Shown: in pieces, positions 9,746 to 20,773 of the stretch
Layout of the letters: each line of letters begins with the position of its first letter
How positions within the stretch are numbered: the first letter of the stretch is position 1
Source: Lampris incognitus
Lineage: Eukaryota > Chordata > Actinopteri > Lampriformes > Lampridae
Direction of reading: 5' to 3'
Length of the DNA stretch: 64,000 nt
Assembly: GCF_029633865.1 (NCBI RefSeq)
Contig: NC_079212.1
Coordinates: 98,814,948 to 98,878,947, forward strand
Translations under genes and position numbers: made by a program
Notes under the pieces: generated by a model
What the model saw: only the letters and a program-made list of their open reading frames with translations
Databases searched by the model: none
Told to the model about the DNA's origin: nothing

Positions 9746-10186
9746 GGCGTCCGAGTAGCATGAAGGTCTATTCCGTTGCCTACCAACACGGGGATCGTCG
9801 GTTCGAATCCCCGTGTTACCTCTGGCTTGGTCGGGCGTCTCTACAGACACAATTGGTCGCGTGTACTGGTGGGAAGCCAGATATGGGTGTTTCCTGGTCG
9901 CTGCACTAGCGCCTCCTCTGGTCGATCAGGGCGCCTCTTCAGGGGGAGGGGGAACTGGGGGGAATAGCGTGAGTCTCCCACGTGCTACGTTCCCCTGGTG
10001 AAACTCCTCACTGTCGGGTGAAAAGAAGCGGCTGGCGACTCCACATGTATCGAAAGAGGCATGTGGTAGTCTGCAGCCCTCCCCGGATCAGCAGAGGGAT
10101 TGGAGCAGCGACCGGGACGGCTTGGAAGAGTGGGGTAATTGACCGGGTTCAACTGGGGCAAAAAAAATAAAAAAATAAAATAAAAA
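9746..10186 (+). repeat. tRNA-derived SINE, family B, copy 2 (full length)
   Basis: Full-length copy with a tRNA-like head (B-box GGTTCGAATCC at about 9802), a body matching 7942-8270 and 45305-45665, and an A-rich tail with AAAAAATAAAAT. The 14-bp target duplications at both ends are exact, which suggests a fairly recent insertion. Confidence 0.8.
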
Positions 10187-10437
10187 AAGAGTGCCCCACG
10201 TTCATTAGGGAGTTGGTTCTCCTCCCTTATCCTGACTGAGTCTGTGCGTACACAGGCACAAAGGCCAGGCTATTTGAAGCAGGACACACAAGGCTGGATT
10301 ACAGACCAGGCATGCTGAGTGAGTGCGCTGGGGCCCCGGACCATGAGGGGCCCAAAAGGTCAGGGGTATTGTATTCACGTATAGAAGGGATCCCCAATCA
10401 TACCCTACAAGGGCTGTTTGTTCCAACCCTGCGTCGC

Positions 10438-10735
10438 GATGCAGGGCCCAAGCTACAGTCTCTACTGATGCAGGGCCCCAAGCTACAAAGTCTCTACTGA
10501 TGCAGGGCCCCAAGCTACCATCTCTACTGATGCAGGGCCCCAAGCTACAAAGTCTCTATTGATGCAGGGCCCCAAGCTACAAAGTCTGAATTGATGCGGG
10601 GCCCCAAGCTACAGTCTCTGCTGATGCGGGGCCCAAGCTACAAAGTCTCTGTTGATGCAGGGCCCCAAGCTGCAAAGTCTCTATTGATGCAGGGGCCCCA
10701 AGCTACAGTCTCTACTGATGCAGGGTCCCAAGCTT
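10438..10735 (+). repeat. Minisatellite, about ten 29-33-bp units
   Basis: Tandem array of units GATGC(A/G)GGGCCCCAAGCTAC followed by (AA)AGTCTCTACT variants. I count ten unit starts, with length variation from AAAG insertion or loss and single-base changes. No ORF is maintained through the array, since unit lengths vary and are not multiples of three. Confidence 0.85.
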
Positions 10736-11667
10736 CATTGGTTCATTGTGTAAGTTAAACAAATGTGCTAGCTAGAATGCCCATACTGAAAAATAATTCA
10801 ACAGATAGTTTTACTAAAATATGCTCATATTTCACTAAATTATTTGCTCTGAAATTCCTGTTGGTAAGCCGTTGTAAGTGGGGAGAAGGCTTCGGAATAT
10901 GTTTGCGATGCTGTGAGCTGCTATTCTCACCTCTGTTTGTTTTGTGATTCAAAATTGTGTTGTACTTTGTAGTCGCCATCCGAATCCCATGCAGACTGGC
11001 ATAGCGTCGACTACCATGTTGGGTATTTGCATTAGTTTTACATTTAACAATGTTTAGTATTGTTTGCGTAGCCTATCTGACGGGGGGGGGGGCAATAGAC
11101 ATGCGTGCCCCAGGTGGGTTAATCCGGCCATGAGGACACATCATATCTGCTGTTGAAATGCACATTATGTGACATGAAGAGAAAATGTTACATGCAATCA
11201 AGGAAAGTTTCTCAGAAAATATTGTGCGCAACAAGGTGTGTATTCTGCTGTAAAGTTATTTGCTCTTGCTCGCTTTCAAATCAGATTATTTGGTAGATGT
11301 ATTTTCCAAAAAAAAATTTTTTTCCTTTTTTTTTTCCATTAACTTTGATATTTTGATGGGCTGTCACAACAAGTTAGTCAAACCAAGACCTTCTTCCAAT
11401 CAATCAATGACTGGACGAATAATGACAAAAAAATCTTTTCACAGCGAACTATTTACATCCGTCCACATATGCAGCTTTTACAAGCCCACCCTGCCTGACC
11501 CTGAAGTAAGCAGAAAGTCATGAAATACAAAACAGTGCACAAGTCAGCTGTTAACCACAGTCATCTTCATTAGCCACAGTTATGGGCCGTGCAAAAGTGC
11601 AAAATATAAGAACTATGTTGTGTCAATATGAAAAAGGTTAATGTCCTCTCTTCTTTCTACATATCAG
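10736..11667. other. Unassigned AT-rich DNA
   Basis: Contains a G-run (about 11081-11090) and a T-rich stretch near 11310-11340. No recognisable gene. The frame at 11260-11523 is low-complexity and unsupported. Confidence 0.4.
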
Positions 11668-11733
11668 GGAAACGGTTCTGATGAGGAACCGACCACAGAG
11701 CCAGATCATCCAAACACAAGAACTTCTGAAGCC
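11668..11733 (+). other. Candidate orphan exon (66 bp, phase 0)
   Basis: Preceded by a pyrimidine-rich tract ending in CAG (acceptor-like) and followed by GTGAGT (donor-like). It reads GNGSDEEPTTEPDHPNTRTS plus EA with no stop, an acidic, Ser/Thr-rich composition. A second possible exon begins after TCATAG at 11811 and is broken by a hAT insertion. It could belong to a decayed TE gene or a host gene outside the window. This rests on splice-site appearance alone. Confidence 0.25.
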
Positions 11734-11945
11734 GTGAGTTAGTGAGTACAAAATGAGTACAAAGTTTCCAAAAAAATAAAATGTGTTGCATTATTTGACC
11801 GGATTCATAGATGCTTCTGTTAAAAATGAAGGGTGTGCATGTACGGCAGAGAGCCGGGAGTCCGAGAGCAGTACAAGCAATGATGGTGGTGGTTGCAGAG
11901 AGGGAACGTCTGCAAGAGAAGCAGTTACAGGACCTCCACATAGTG

Positions 11946-11953
11946 AGTCTTGC
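11946..11953 (+). repeat. Left 8-bp target duplication (AGTCTTGC)
   Basis: AGTCTTGC is repeated at 12595-12602, directly flanking the inverted-repeat element. Confidence 0.8.
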
Positions 11954-12594
11954 CACTGGCGTAACATATTTATTATGGGCCCTGGTGCAAGCAACCCTCG
12001 TAGATCCCCCCCCCCGTCTCTCTCTCTCACTCACTCGCTCACACACACACACCACCACCACCACCACCATAGGTGGGTTTAGTAAGTAATTTTAGTCTTT
12101 TATTTGTATAGCACCTTTCACAGATATACAATCACAAAGTGCTTCACAGCATAAAATATAACAAATAAAATAGAAATATCAAAGTAGCGGACAAAGTTTA
12201 CACGGATTAGTTATTGTAAAGGTCAGTACGTCAAAGATTGGCTACACTTCAGAACCACGGAGAGCGGACACACTACAGAGTTCAGAAACCTAAACAGCCG
12301 GTCTCTAAATCAAATCAGTCGACAAGGCAATGAAACAAGTCAACAAAGCAACTAGGCTGTAATATAGCTAATAACTCATGCTTGCTTGCTAGCATGATTT
12401 TATTTTTCTAAGGTAACTTAGGTAGGCTAGATAGGTAAATTATATTGTGCGTGCTAAACAAGCTATCATCGCATGCTCAAAACAGACACGTAACATTGGA
12501 CTAGGACAATGCATGCAGAAATATTGACGGGCCCCCCCTAGCGACGGGCCCTGGTGCCGCTGCACCAGCTGCACCACCATTATTTACGCCAGTG
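11954..12594. mobile_element. Non-autonomous hAT-type element, 641 bp
   Basis: Terminal inverted repeats CACTGGCGTAA and TTACGCCAGTG with an exact 8-bp target duplication, the hallmark of hAT elements. Subterminal regions are also related (GGGCCCTGGTGCA near both ends in inverted orientation). Inside are a CAC/CT-rich stretch (12010-12070) and a segment like the 3' ends of fish LINEs (ATTTGTATAGCACCTTTCAC). It encodes no transposase. Confidence 0.8.
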
Positions 12595-12792
12595 AGTCTT
12601 GCTCTGAGAGGCCAACAGGAGCAGTGTCTTTAAGTACAACAGCTACCAGGCCTGTTGCACAAGCAGACAGCACCGACAGGTCTGCTGTTTAACTAAAACA
12701 ACATGTACATGTAAATGTGTGTCATTTAGAGTGTCCCTCCCTCACCAGGGAAGTGAAGGAGTAGTGAAGTATTAATGGCCCATGAGTGTGAG

Positions 12793-13010
12793 TGTGGGCG
12801 GCACGGTGGCGCAGTGGTTAGCGCGGTCGCCTCACAGCAAGAAGGTCCTGGGTTCGAGCCCCGGTGTAGTCCAACCTTTGGGGTCATCCGGGTTGTCCTC
12901 TGTGTGGAGTTTGCATGTTCTCCCCGTGTCTACGTGGGTTTCCTCCAGGTTCTCCGGTTCCCTCCCACGGTCCAAAGACGTGTAGGTCAGGTGAATCAGC
13001 TGTACTGTGT
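12793..13010 (+). repeat. tRNA-derived SINE, family A, copy (5' part)
   Basis: GGCGGCACGGTGGCGCAGTGG gives the A-box region and GGGTTCGAGCCCC the B-box, followed by the family body (TGTGTGGAGTTTGCATGTTC, TCCCCGTGTCTACGTGGG, CGGTTCCCTCCCACGG). The 3' part is replaced by TG-rich DNA after about 13010. Related copies are at 15178-15625 and 33515-33860. Confidence 0.75.
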
Positions 13011-13340
13011 GTGGACATGATATATATATGGTCACACACATGTATATAATATGTATGTATAAAGTTAACATGTGACTGTGTATGTGTATGTATTTCTTTG
13101 TCTGTGTGTGAACTGATACATGTGTGGATGAACACACCTTTGTGTGTGTCTGGGAGGCTGTGTTTGTCTCTTTGTGTGCATACACATCTGTATCTGTGCA
13201 TGAATAGGAGTGTGTGTGTGTGTGCGTGTGCATGCTTAAGTTTTGGTATGTACGTGTATCTGCATAGTGGTGACTCCAGCCTCATTAAAGCTAACACCCC
13301 TTAATTAAACCTTCCCCGCCAGACATGTAATAGCATACCT

Positions 13341-13344
<4 letters not shown>

Positions 13345-13413
<69 letters not shown>
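13345..13413. repeat. (GT)n microsatellite
   Basis: About 34 uninterrupted TG units. Frames of Cys/Val codons across it are artefacts. Confidence 0.95.
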
Positions 13414-13416
<3 letters not shown>

Positions 13417-13457
13417 CTCATGCCCTTGGGTGCATGCTACTGACAGGCTTGGCTGCA

Positions 13458-13460
13458 TGG

Positions 13461-13525
<65 letters not shown>
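13458..13525. repeat. (GC)n(GT)n compound microsatellite
   Basis: About eight GC units run directly into about 25 GT units. Alternating purine-pyrimidine with a GC core is the classic composition able to adopt left-handed Z-DNA. Confidence 0.9.
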
Positions 13526-13526
<1 letters not shown>

Positions 13527-14126
13527 TCTAGCTCTATGTGTTAATCCATGTTACCATGTCTTTGTGTCTGGATGCAAGCTTCCTCGTGAATGAGAACATT
13601 AGTCTTTTGGTTGCCTGCATGCATTTGCACTTGTGGGTGTGTCTGCATGCTTATTTGCCTGTGCGTGTGCGTGTGCGTGTGTGTGCAACTGTGCGTGTAT
13701 TAATCTTTGAGTGTATAAAGTGTTAGTTTAATTACGGTTGGACTTTCAGTGACATGAATAATGTTAGGAATACAAAATACTGTTGCCTCCAGCTATCAGC
13801 TATCACCACGTGAAGGGGACAAAGCAAGGGAGCGACAGACAGTAAGAGAGAGAAGGAGAGAGAGAGAGAGAGAGACAGCAAGAGAAATTTTAATGTGCTG
13901 TTTATGGATGTTACATGATTTGCATACTGACATAACTTCAATATTTAGATATTAAAATAGTGTTGTCGACATTCACAACTGTCCATGGCTGTAGTATGTA
14001 GTATATTGTCTATGATAAGAAAACCCCCCCAAAAAAAACCTTAACTTTTAATACAGTTCACATTTGCCTGTAAAAACAATATGGTTTGATTATGCAAGCT
14101 GTTGCTTGTAGGTTTAGACACAATAA

Positions 14127-14130
<4 letters not shown>
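13526..14130. other. GT/GA-rich spacer, no gene
   Basis: Degenerate TGTGCGTG-rich DNA (to about 13700) and a GA-rich stretch at 13845-13880. No gene recognised. Confidence 0.45.
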
Positions 14131-14182
<52 letters not shown>

Positions 14183-14310
14183 AAAAGAGAGGTGAGAGAG
14201 AGGTAAAAGAGAGGTGAGAGAGCTAAAAGAGAGGTGAGAGAGGTAAAGAGAGAGAGGTGAAAGAAATAGAGGTGAAAAAGAGGGAGATAAAGAATATAGA
14301 AAAAAGAGGG
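14131..14310. repeat. (GA)n microsatellite with degenerate purine-rich extension
   Basis: About 25 clean GA units (to about 14180) followed by AGAGGTGAGAGAGGTAAAA-type imperfect units to about 14310. The plus strand is almost pure purine, so the tract could form a triplex. Confidence 0.85.
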
Positions 14311-15177
14311 CAGAGATACACAAAGCTACGTTGTTGTTGTTGTGGTGGTGGTATGTAGCGGCATGGCGTGGGGGATTTCTTTTGAGGAAGCCAAGTGACA
14401 CAAGACCTTTAATCTATATGTCCTTTATTTATTTATTTGGTGTTTGTTTGTTTGTTTTGGGGGGGGGTCCTAACTGACAGGAGTTCGTCGCCGCTTTAGC
14501 AGGTAGCGTAATGTAACCCGGCGAGCTAAGCGATTAGAGTGCTCGGTATCATTTTACAAAAAGTGGTATCATGATTATATTGATCATAATATTGGTAATA
14601 GTAATTATTATATTATGATTAAAATAATTTTTTAGCACCAGAACCTCAACTTGAATCATAACTTAGATCCAAACAGCGACAGATATGGGACAAATGCAGG
14701 ATTGTCACTCAGAAGCATCACATTTGCACAAAAAAATGACAAAGGAAGCGCTGAAATTAATGTAAACTGGCTAATGGAGAATTTTTCACTGTTACGGTTC
14801 CTGTGATAATTTGTTTTAAGCGTTCATCTACCCGGTCTTGTGTGGTACTGATGTTGTAAATGCAGAAATTGAATGCATTACTACTGTGTCTAACGCAGAG
14901 GTTTGCCAGACGGCAGATGACCAAAGCATCCATCTCTTCGCAGGGGCTGGGAGGTCGACGGCCAAGCTTTTAAAACTCGTTTTTTTTACTAGTATGTGTC
15001 TTGTTATGATGCTGTTTTGATGATTTGTATCAGCTGGTTGTTAAACACCGGCAGATCCCTGGCTGCTGTTTAATAAGGGTCACACCCGCATATTACTTGC
15101 CTTCTTTTTAAGTGTTTGGGGTGGGCTAATGTAAACGATAAAAAAGGAAAGCATTTATGCCTTAGGGATATACGGTG
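14311..15177. other. Unassigned DNA
   Basis: Includes a G-run at 14458-14467 and AT-rich DNA at 14540-14640. The short open frame at 14838-15020 has no recognisable feature. Confidence 0.4.
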
Positions 15178-15405
15178 GAATTTGCGGTGGGTGGCGCAGT
15201 GGTTAGCGCGGGCTCCTCACTGCAAGAAGGTCGTGGGTTCGAGCCCCGGGGTAGTACAACCTTGGGTGTCATCCTGGTTTGTCCCCTGTGTGGAGTTTGC
15301 ATGTTCTCCCCGTGTCTGCGTGGGTGTCCTCCAGGGGCTCCGGTTTCCTCCCACAGGCCAAAGACATGTAGGTCAGGTGAATCGGCCGTACTAAATTGTC
15401 CCTAG

Positions 15406-15497
<92 letters not shown>

Positions 15498-15625
15498 TGG
15501 CCTGGCGGCCTGTCCAGGGTGTCTCCCCGCCTGCCCCCCAATGACTGCTGGGATAGGCTCCAGCTCCCTGCGGCCCTGAGAGCAGGATAAGCGGTTCGGA
15601 TAATGGATGGATGGATATGCAGTGT
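15178..15625 (+). repeat. tRNA-derived SINE, family A, near full length with internal GT expansion
   Basis: Head GGTGGCGCAGTGGTTAGCG, B-box GGGTTCGAGCCCCG, a body like the 12793 copy, then CCTAGGTC followed by an 89-bp GT array (15408-15496), then the tail GATGGCCTGGCGGCCTGTCC to GAGCAGGATAAGCGGTTCGG and an (ATGG)n end. The internal GT tract is much longer than the unique SINE sequence around it. Confidence 0.75.
15408..15496. repeat. (GT)n microsatellite inside a SINE
   Basis: About 44 uninterrupted GT units between the body and tail of the family A SINE, probably grown from a short GTGTGT present in the SINE sequence. Confidence 0.9.
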
Positions 15626-16061
15626 GTATGGAGGAGGAGAGGTTTAAATAGAGGCACTAAGAGCTAGAAATAAGGAGACAGGAAGAACATTGTAGGATTC
15701 ATACTTTACAGGATGGACACACAGCCATGTTGCAGGGGTCATATGCTTATGCAAACAAATACGAACACTGTGACGGGGTTCAGGTACTCCTAAGGTAAGA
15801 ACACGGTGAAAGAGGAATTCTGGTGAAATAAGACTCGTCAATTTTCAGAGCACAGTTAAACCGCAGGCCTGGCCATCAATCACAGACATCTTTTCTTTGA
15901 TTTGATGAAGTGACTTCATAATTCCCCCTTTCCAAGGTTTCACAAAGCAACAGTCACGTTGTTTATAATCTTCTTCACAATCAAGGATGCACGTATGCTA
16001 GTGCAACACGTCCAACATACCTACATTCATAGGGAGAGACTATTCAGCCATCACAGCTCTG

Positions 16062-16064
<3 letters not shown>
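15626..16064. other. Unassigned spacer
   Basis: No coding or repeat signature recognised between the SINE and the CA array. Confidence 0.4.

Positions 16065-16137
<73 letters not shown>
16065..16137. repeat. (CA)n microsatellite
   Basis: About 36 CA units. It is the left arm of an inverted pair with the GT array at 16250-16382. Confidence 0.95.
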
Positions 16138-16142
<5 letters not shown>

Positions 16143-16244
16143 AATACCAGAGTTCGGACTTTGGACAGCCACTAAGTATGCTGTAAACGTGAAGGTCTAC
16201 ATCAGTACTCTGCCCACAGCCAACATAGCCATGTCCTGCCCTCT

Positions 16245-16382
<138 letters not shown>

Positions 16383-17194
16383 TATAATGTGTACATGGTA
16401 ACATACATGAGTCTCTGTGTGCCTATGTGTGTTTAAATGTCTGTGCACTGTCGCGTGTTTGTCAGCGGATGTGTTTGTGTGTACCTGTGCATGTACACAT
16501 ACTTTTGTGTGTGCGAGCGTGTGCGTATATGCATGGGCGTGTTTGACTTTACGTGTGCATGTGTCCCCATTCAAGGACACTGGCTAACTGTATTGGTTGG
16601 GGGGAGAGAGAGAGAGAGAGAGATGTGGTTGGAGGTGAGGGGACCTACATTTCAAAGAGGACAAGCTGTTTCCTCCATCGTATGAATCCTGGCTTTGTCT
16701 GCGTGATTTATAGCTAGCTAGGAGAGAAGCTGTTGTACTCGCACAAACTGCATCGCTAATGTGGTCTGGTGCAACGCTAAAGGACAAAGTGCCATGCTTT
16801 CGTTCAGGACATGAAACATGGACGCACATAAACACACGTGCGTCCATGTACATGCCCGGGCGCCACCTGTCCCTTATGATAGGGGATCATCCTGTATTGG
16901 AAGATAAAGCGCCGCGTCCCATATTGAATCAATATGGGGTGCGATTTGTTCCATATTTTCATACACGCGGTTTCATATATACACGAGGTCTTCAACCTGC
17001 TGGGAATAACGCAACATAAAATCAAACCAGTTATACAAGCGGAGTGGAGAAGTTCAGTTTGAGTGGTGAGCTACAAGCTCGGCGTGCCATGTGTGACTGC
17101 ACGTCATTGGCATGCCGTCATCGTTGCTACAAGGCCCAACTCGGTGGTTGCCTTGGGCAGTTAAAAATAGCCCCCTCGGTTGATGTTTTTTGTC
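16383..17194. other. Unassigned DNA with a short GA array
   Basis: A GA tract at about 16605-16622. The remainder has TG-rich degenerate sequence and no recognisable gene. Confidence 0.4.
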
Positions 17195-17376
17195 ATTTTA
17201 ATGTCAAGTCAAGTCAAATTTTATTTCGTACACACAGGGCAACACAATGTGCTTTACATAAAGTGACAATACAATTGCAAAACAATCATAAAAGTGCAAA
17301 TGTAGAAAATGAATATACATATCAACAGGTGTTAGTGCAGCTATATAGGAATCGGAGCAGAATATACAAAATATAC

Positions 17377-17381
<5 letters not shown>

Positions 17382-17417
<36 letters not shown>

Positions 17418-17430
17418 CCACAACAACAAC
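17382..17430. repeat. (CA)n with (CAA)n tail
   Basis: About 17 CA units followed by several CAA units inside the L2 3' region. Confidence 0.85.
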
Positions 17431-17883
17431 AACAAGAACTTAGTCTTAGTCTGTTGTGAAAAGTGAGGTTTTTAACCTGCTTTTAAAAGTGTTCAGTGCA
17501 GGGGCCTCTCTTAGGTCCTCAGGCAGGGCGCTCCATCTGCTTGGGGCATAAAAGCAGCTCCCCCTGCGTTAGAGTTAGTATGAGGGATGGTTGAAAGACC
17601 ACTGCCTTTGGACCCGAGAGTTCTTGCTGATTTGTATCTAATTAGCCTGTCTTTATTATATACTGAGGCGCAAGGCCATTTAGAGCTTTGAATAAAAGTA
17701 AGATAATTTTAAAATTGATTCTAGTTTTGACGGGGAGCCAATGCAGAGATCTAAGAAGAGGTGTAATATGTTCAAGCTTTTTAGTTCCCATGAGAACATG
17801 TGCTGCCACATTTTGAATTAACTGTAGTTGCTGCACAGCTGATTTTGGGAGGCTGGTTAATAGACCATTACAGTAGTCTAGTC

Positions 17884-18448
17884 CAGTGGTTCTCAACCTT
17901 TTTGGGGTCCTGGACCCCCTGCGTATTTTTGATCTACCCTGAGGACCCCTCCACCTGATCTTGGGGGAGGGGGGTTGCAATTTGATAGAAACAGTAGAAA
18001 CTGCATTTTAAATTGCATTATAGCATTTATTCACTCTTTGGGGCAAAAATAAGAGCTTTCAGTTGTAACTTAGATATAGTTAACAAAACAGAATTCTTAT
18101 GCAGTAACTTTCAGATATATGTAACAAAACAGAATATGTATTCAGTAACTTTCAGATATATGTAACAACAGAATTTTTATGCAGTAACTTTTAACAATGC
18201 AAACAGGAGCGAGATCTCTTATTAAAATACAATAAATTACACTTGTGAAACAGATGTAATTAGAGAAAAAAGTCCTGTTACCCTTTATAGTTTAGGTAGA
18301 TAAAGGTCTCAGTCACATTTGAGTAAAATAATCCTATTTCTATAAATGTCATAGGATCTTTTTTTTAAAGATATTTTATTTTCACGGACCCCTTGCAATT
18401 ACTCCACGGACCACTAGGGGTCCGCGGACCCCCGGTTGAGAAACACTG
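17884..18448. mobile_element. hAT MITE, 565 bp, inside the L2
   Basis: Begins CAGTGGTTCTCAACC and ends GGTTGAGAAACACTG, a terminal repeat type typical of hAT-Charlie-like elements. The exact 8-bp duplication GTCTAGTC lies at 17876-17883 and 18449-18456. L2 sequence reads continuously across the site once the insert and one duplication are removed. The interior has a threefold repetition of AACAGAAT...CAGTAACTTTCAGATA-type units at about 18080-18190. It has no transposase ORF. Confidence 0.85.
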
Positions 18449-18715
18449 GTCTAGTCCACTTGTTATAAATACATGGATTAATTTCTCAGTCTGATTTTGA
18501 TTGAAAGACCCTTAGTTTTGAAATGTTTTTAAGATGGTAAAAGGCTGATGCCTGTCAGATGATTGATGTGTCTCTCAAAATTTAGATCGCCATCTATGAT
18601 TACACCCAGATTTCTAGCTTCACTTTTGCACTCCAGAGACAGAGAACTGAGATGAGCTGCCATTCTACATCTGAGTCTTTGCACCAAAAGTGAGTATTTC
18701 TGTTTGGTCTTTGTT

Positions 18716-19100
18716 CTGTGTTCTGCCTTCGACACTGTTGACCATGATATTTTACTAGAGAGATTAGAAAAATGGGTCGGCCTATCTGGCCCTGTTCTGA
18801 ACTGGTTTAAAGCCTACCTAGGACAGGCAGTTCTTTGTGTCCATTGGAGACTTTGCCTCAGACAAAGTGGGCATTATGTGTGGGGTACTCCAAGGTTCGA
18901 TTCTTGGGCCATAACCATTTAATCTCTATATGCTCCCACTCACACATACAGAAACATGAAATAAATTACCATAATCATGCAGATGATTCACAACTGTACT
19001 TATCCCTATCTCCTGAAGAACTAGATCCCATATATTCCCTAACTCAATGTATTGATGATATTAATCCATGGATGCCAGAGAACTTTTCACAACTGTCCAG
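18716..19100 (+). pseudogene. Inverted central RT segment of the L2 relic
   Basis: On the plus strand it reads SAFDTVDHDILLERLEKWVG, then VLNWFKAYL, then HADDSQLYLSLSP (the YADD-type RT active site with His for Tyr) and [11 protein letters not shown]. The minus-strand L2 sequence on each side ends and resumes where this segment would fit: ...LSVLLL before it and NKDQTEIL after it. The segment therefore sits in its correct place but reversed. Confidence 0.75.
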
Positions 19101-20342
19101 GAGCAGAAGAACAGATAATTTATTAGAGTCAGTGTTCATATGCAGATCGTTCACAACATTGATAAGTGCTGTTTCTGTGCTATGGTGAGATCGAAAACCT
19201 GATTGACAGATGGCTGGAAGGTTGTTTGATGTTAAACAGTTATTAAGCTGAGAATAAACTGTTGTTTTTTTAAAAGTATTTTGCTAAGGAATGGTAAATT
19301 GAAAATGGTCCAATAGTTGGCAATAACTGTCGCATCGAGGCTACTCTTCAGAGGTGGTTTAATGACAGCTGTTTAAAGTGCTGCAGGAAATATACGTGAC
19401 TCAAGAGAGAAGTTAATTTCTAATATCTCAGGTGCAAAGCAATCAAAATAGTTTTAAAAAATGTGGTAGGGAGAGGATCCAAGCAGCAGGTAGAGGACCT
19501 AAGTTGCCCAACAGTATTGTCTAATTTTGTAAGGTCGAGAGAGGGTCAGAGTGAGACATGACACCAGTGATATTTCTGGGGAACTGGAAGGTAGGTTCAT
19601 TTTTGGATCTTGAGGCACTAATGTTCTATCTAATGGCAAAACATTGTTATTGAAAAATGTAGCAAATTGCACACATTTTTCAGTGGACAGCATCTCTGAT
19701 GGGGTTGGAGATGGTGGCTTAATAAGTCGATCAATAGTAGAGAAGAGCACTTTGCTATTGTTGATATTTTCACCAATGATTTTAGAGAAGAAAGACTGTC
19801 TGGCCTGTTTAATTTCTTTGTTGTAGTTATTCAGTTAATCCTTGTAGAATCCATGGTGAACCGGAACTTTAGTCTTTTTCCACTATCATTCTGCCTGGAG
19901 ACACTCTCTCTCTCTGCCTAGCTACCACTCCATTTTTCCAGGGGGCTTTTTGTTTTTCCATGTTTTTAGTTTTAACAGGTGCAATGTTGTCAAGGACATT
20001 TCATATTTTTGAGCTGAAGTTCTTCACAAGATCCTCAGTTGATGATGCCATGAATGATGATAACTCATTTGCAGTTTTCTTAAATGTTTCAATTGTATTA
20101 TTGTCAGTGAAACATTTTTGATGGTTTCTGTTGTACAAGAAATGCAGACGTATAAAAAAATTTGGAACAGTGATCTGAAATAGCAATATCCATGACACAG
20201 GGTACAGTAATATTAAGTCCTTTTGATATGACTAAGTCCAGAGTTTCTAGCATCGGGGTCTGATTGATTGTCAACATGAATATTAAAATCATCTGAGATA
20301 GTAAAACAACCATAGTTGTGAAATGTATCATTAGCAAAGTTA

Positions 20343-20380
20343 TTGTAACGTGCATGGATAAGACGACACGCTGGCCGCTG
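20343..20380 (+). repeat. SINE family D, 5' fragment
   Basis: TGTAACGTGCATGGATAAGA then CGACACGCTGGCCGCTGGC matches the head of family D copy 4 in opposite orientation. Only about 38 bp remain. Confidence 0.55.
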
Positions 20381-20486
20381 GCTACATTATTTATACACAA
20401 ATGTTGCTTCTTGAAAACAAACCCCCTGTTTAATGGATTTGTTAATGAGATGAAAATATACAAGAGATGTGTAAAATTGATGAAAT

Positions 20487-20664
20487 TGTGGAGTTCGAAA
20501 ACAACGAGACAGGAGACGTGAGAGTAGACGTAGTCGAGGTAGTTTACTAGCTCCAACTTTACATGTCATATATTCGACAACGACACTGAACTCTCTGGAC
20601 CGGAAGCGGAAGTGCATTCTCTCTTAGGTGAATGTCTCTAGTTATATAGATGTGGGTCACCACA
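20487..20664 (-). repeat. 3' LTR of the young gypsy element
   Basis: Identical to 24704-24881 except one base about ten positions from its left end (C here, A there). It starts TG and ends CA. In element orientation a TATATAA lies about 17-24 nt from the LTR start and an overlapping ETS-type motif pair (ACCGGAAGCGGAAGTG on the plus strand, 20599-20614) follows. Confidence 0.9.
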
Positions 20665-20680
20665 CAGGCCCCCCCAGAAT
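20665..20680 (-). promoter_or_regulatory. Polypurine tract of the young gypsy element
   Basis: The minus strand reads TTCTGGGGGGGCCTG up to the 3' LTR. A G-rich purine run abutting the 3' LTR is where plus-strand DNA synthesis is primed in LTR elements. Confidence 0.65.
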
Positions 20681-20773
20681 TCACCTACACAAAACAATAC
20701 AAAACAGCAAAAGCGCAACTCATGAACATAAAAATAGACTCTACAACAGAACAGTCAATGACATAGTGCAAAG

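Larger units (their letters stand above)
17195..20342 (-). mobile_element. L2-type LINE relic, minus strand, rearranged
   Basis: Read from 20342 down to about 17195 the order is endonuclease C-terminal part (DFNIHVDN near 20262-20295 and TLDLVISKGLNITV further on), the linker before RT (MLFSTIDRLIKPP), RT start (rc of 19139-19210, TETALI context), RT core, RT C-terminal part (NLGVIIDGDLNFERHI) and the 3' domain (LDYCNGLLTSLP, ITPLLRSLHWLPVKTRINFK), then a 3' region with a CA/CAA tract. It is interrupted by a hAT MITE (17884-18448). The RT core (about 18716-19100) lies in the opposite orientation. Frameshifts throughout make it a dead copy. Confidence 0.8.

Noticed and set aside
9746..10186. 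Apparent tRNA gene with good A and B boxes
   Set aside because: The tRNA-like part is the head of a repeated SINE with a long unrelated body, an A-rich tail and target duplications. The same holds for 8894, 52229, 12793 and 15178.
10438..10735. CRISPR-like array
   Set aside because: Units are directly tandem with no unique spacers, and the context is a eukaryotic genome.
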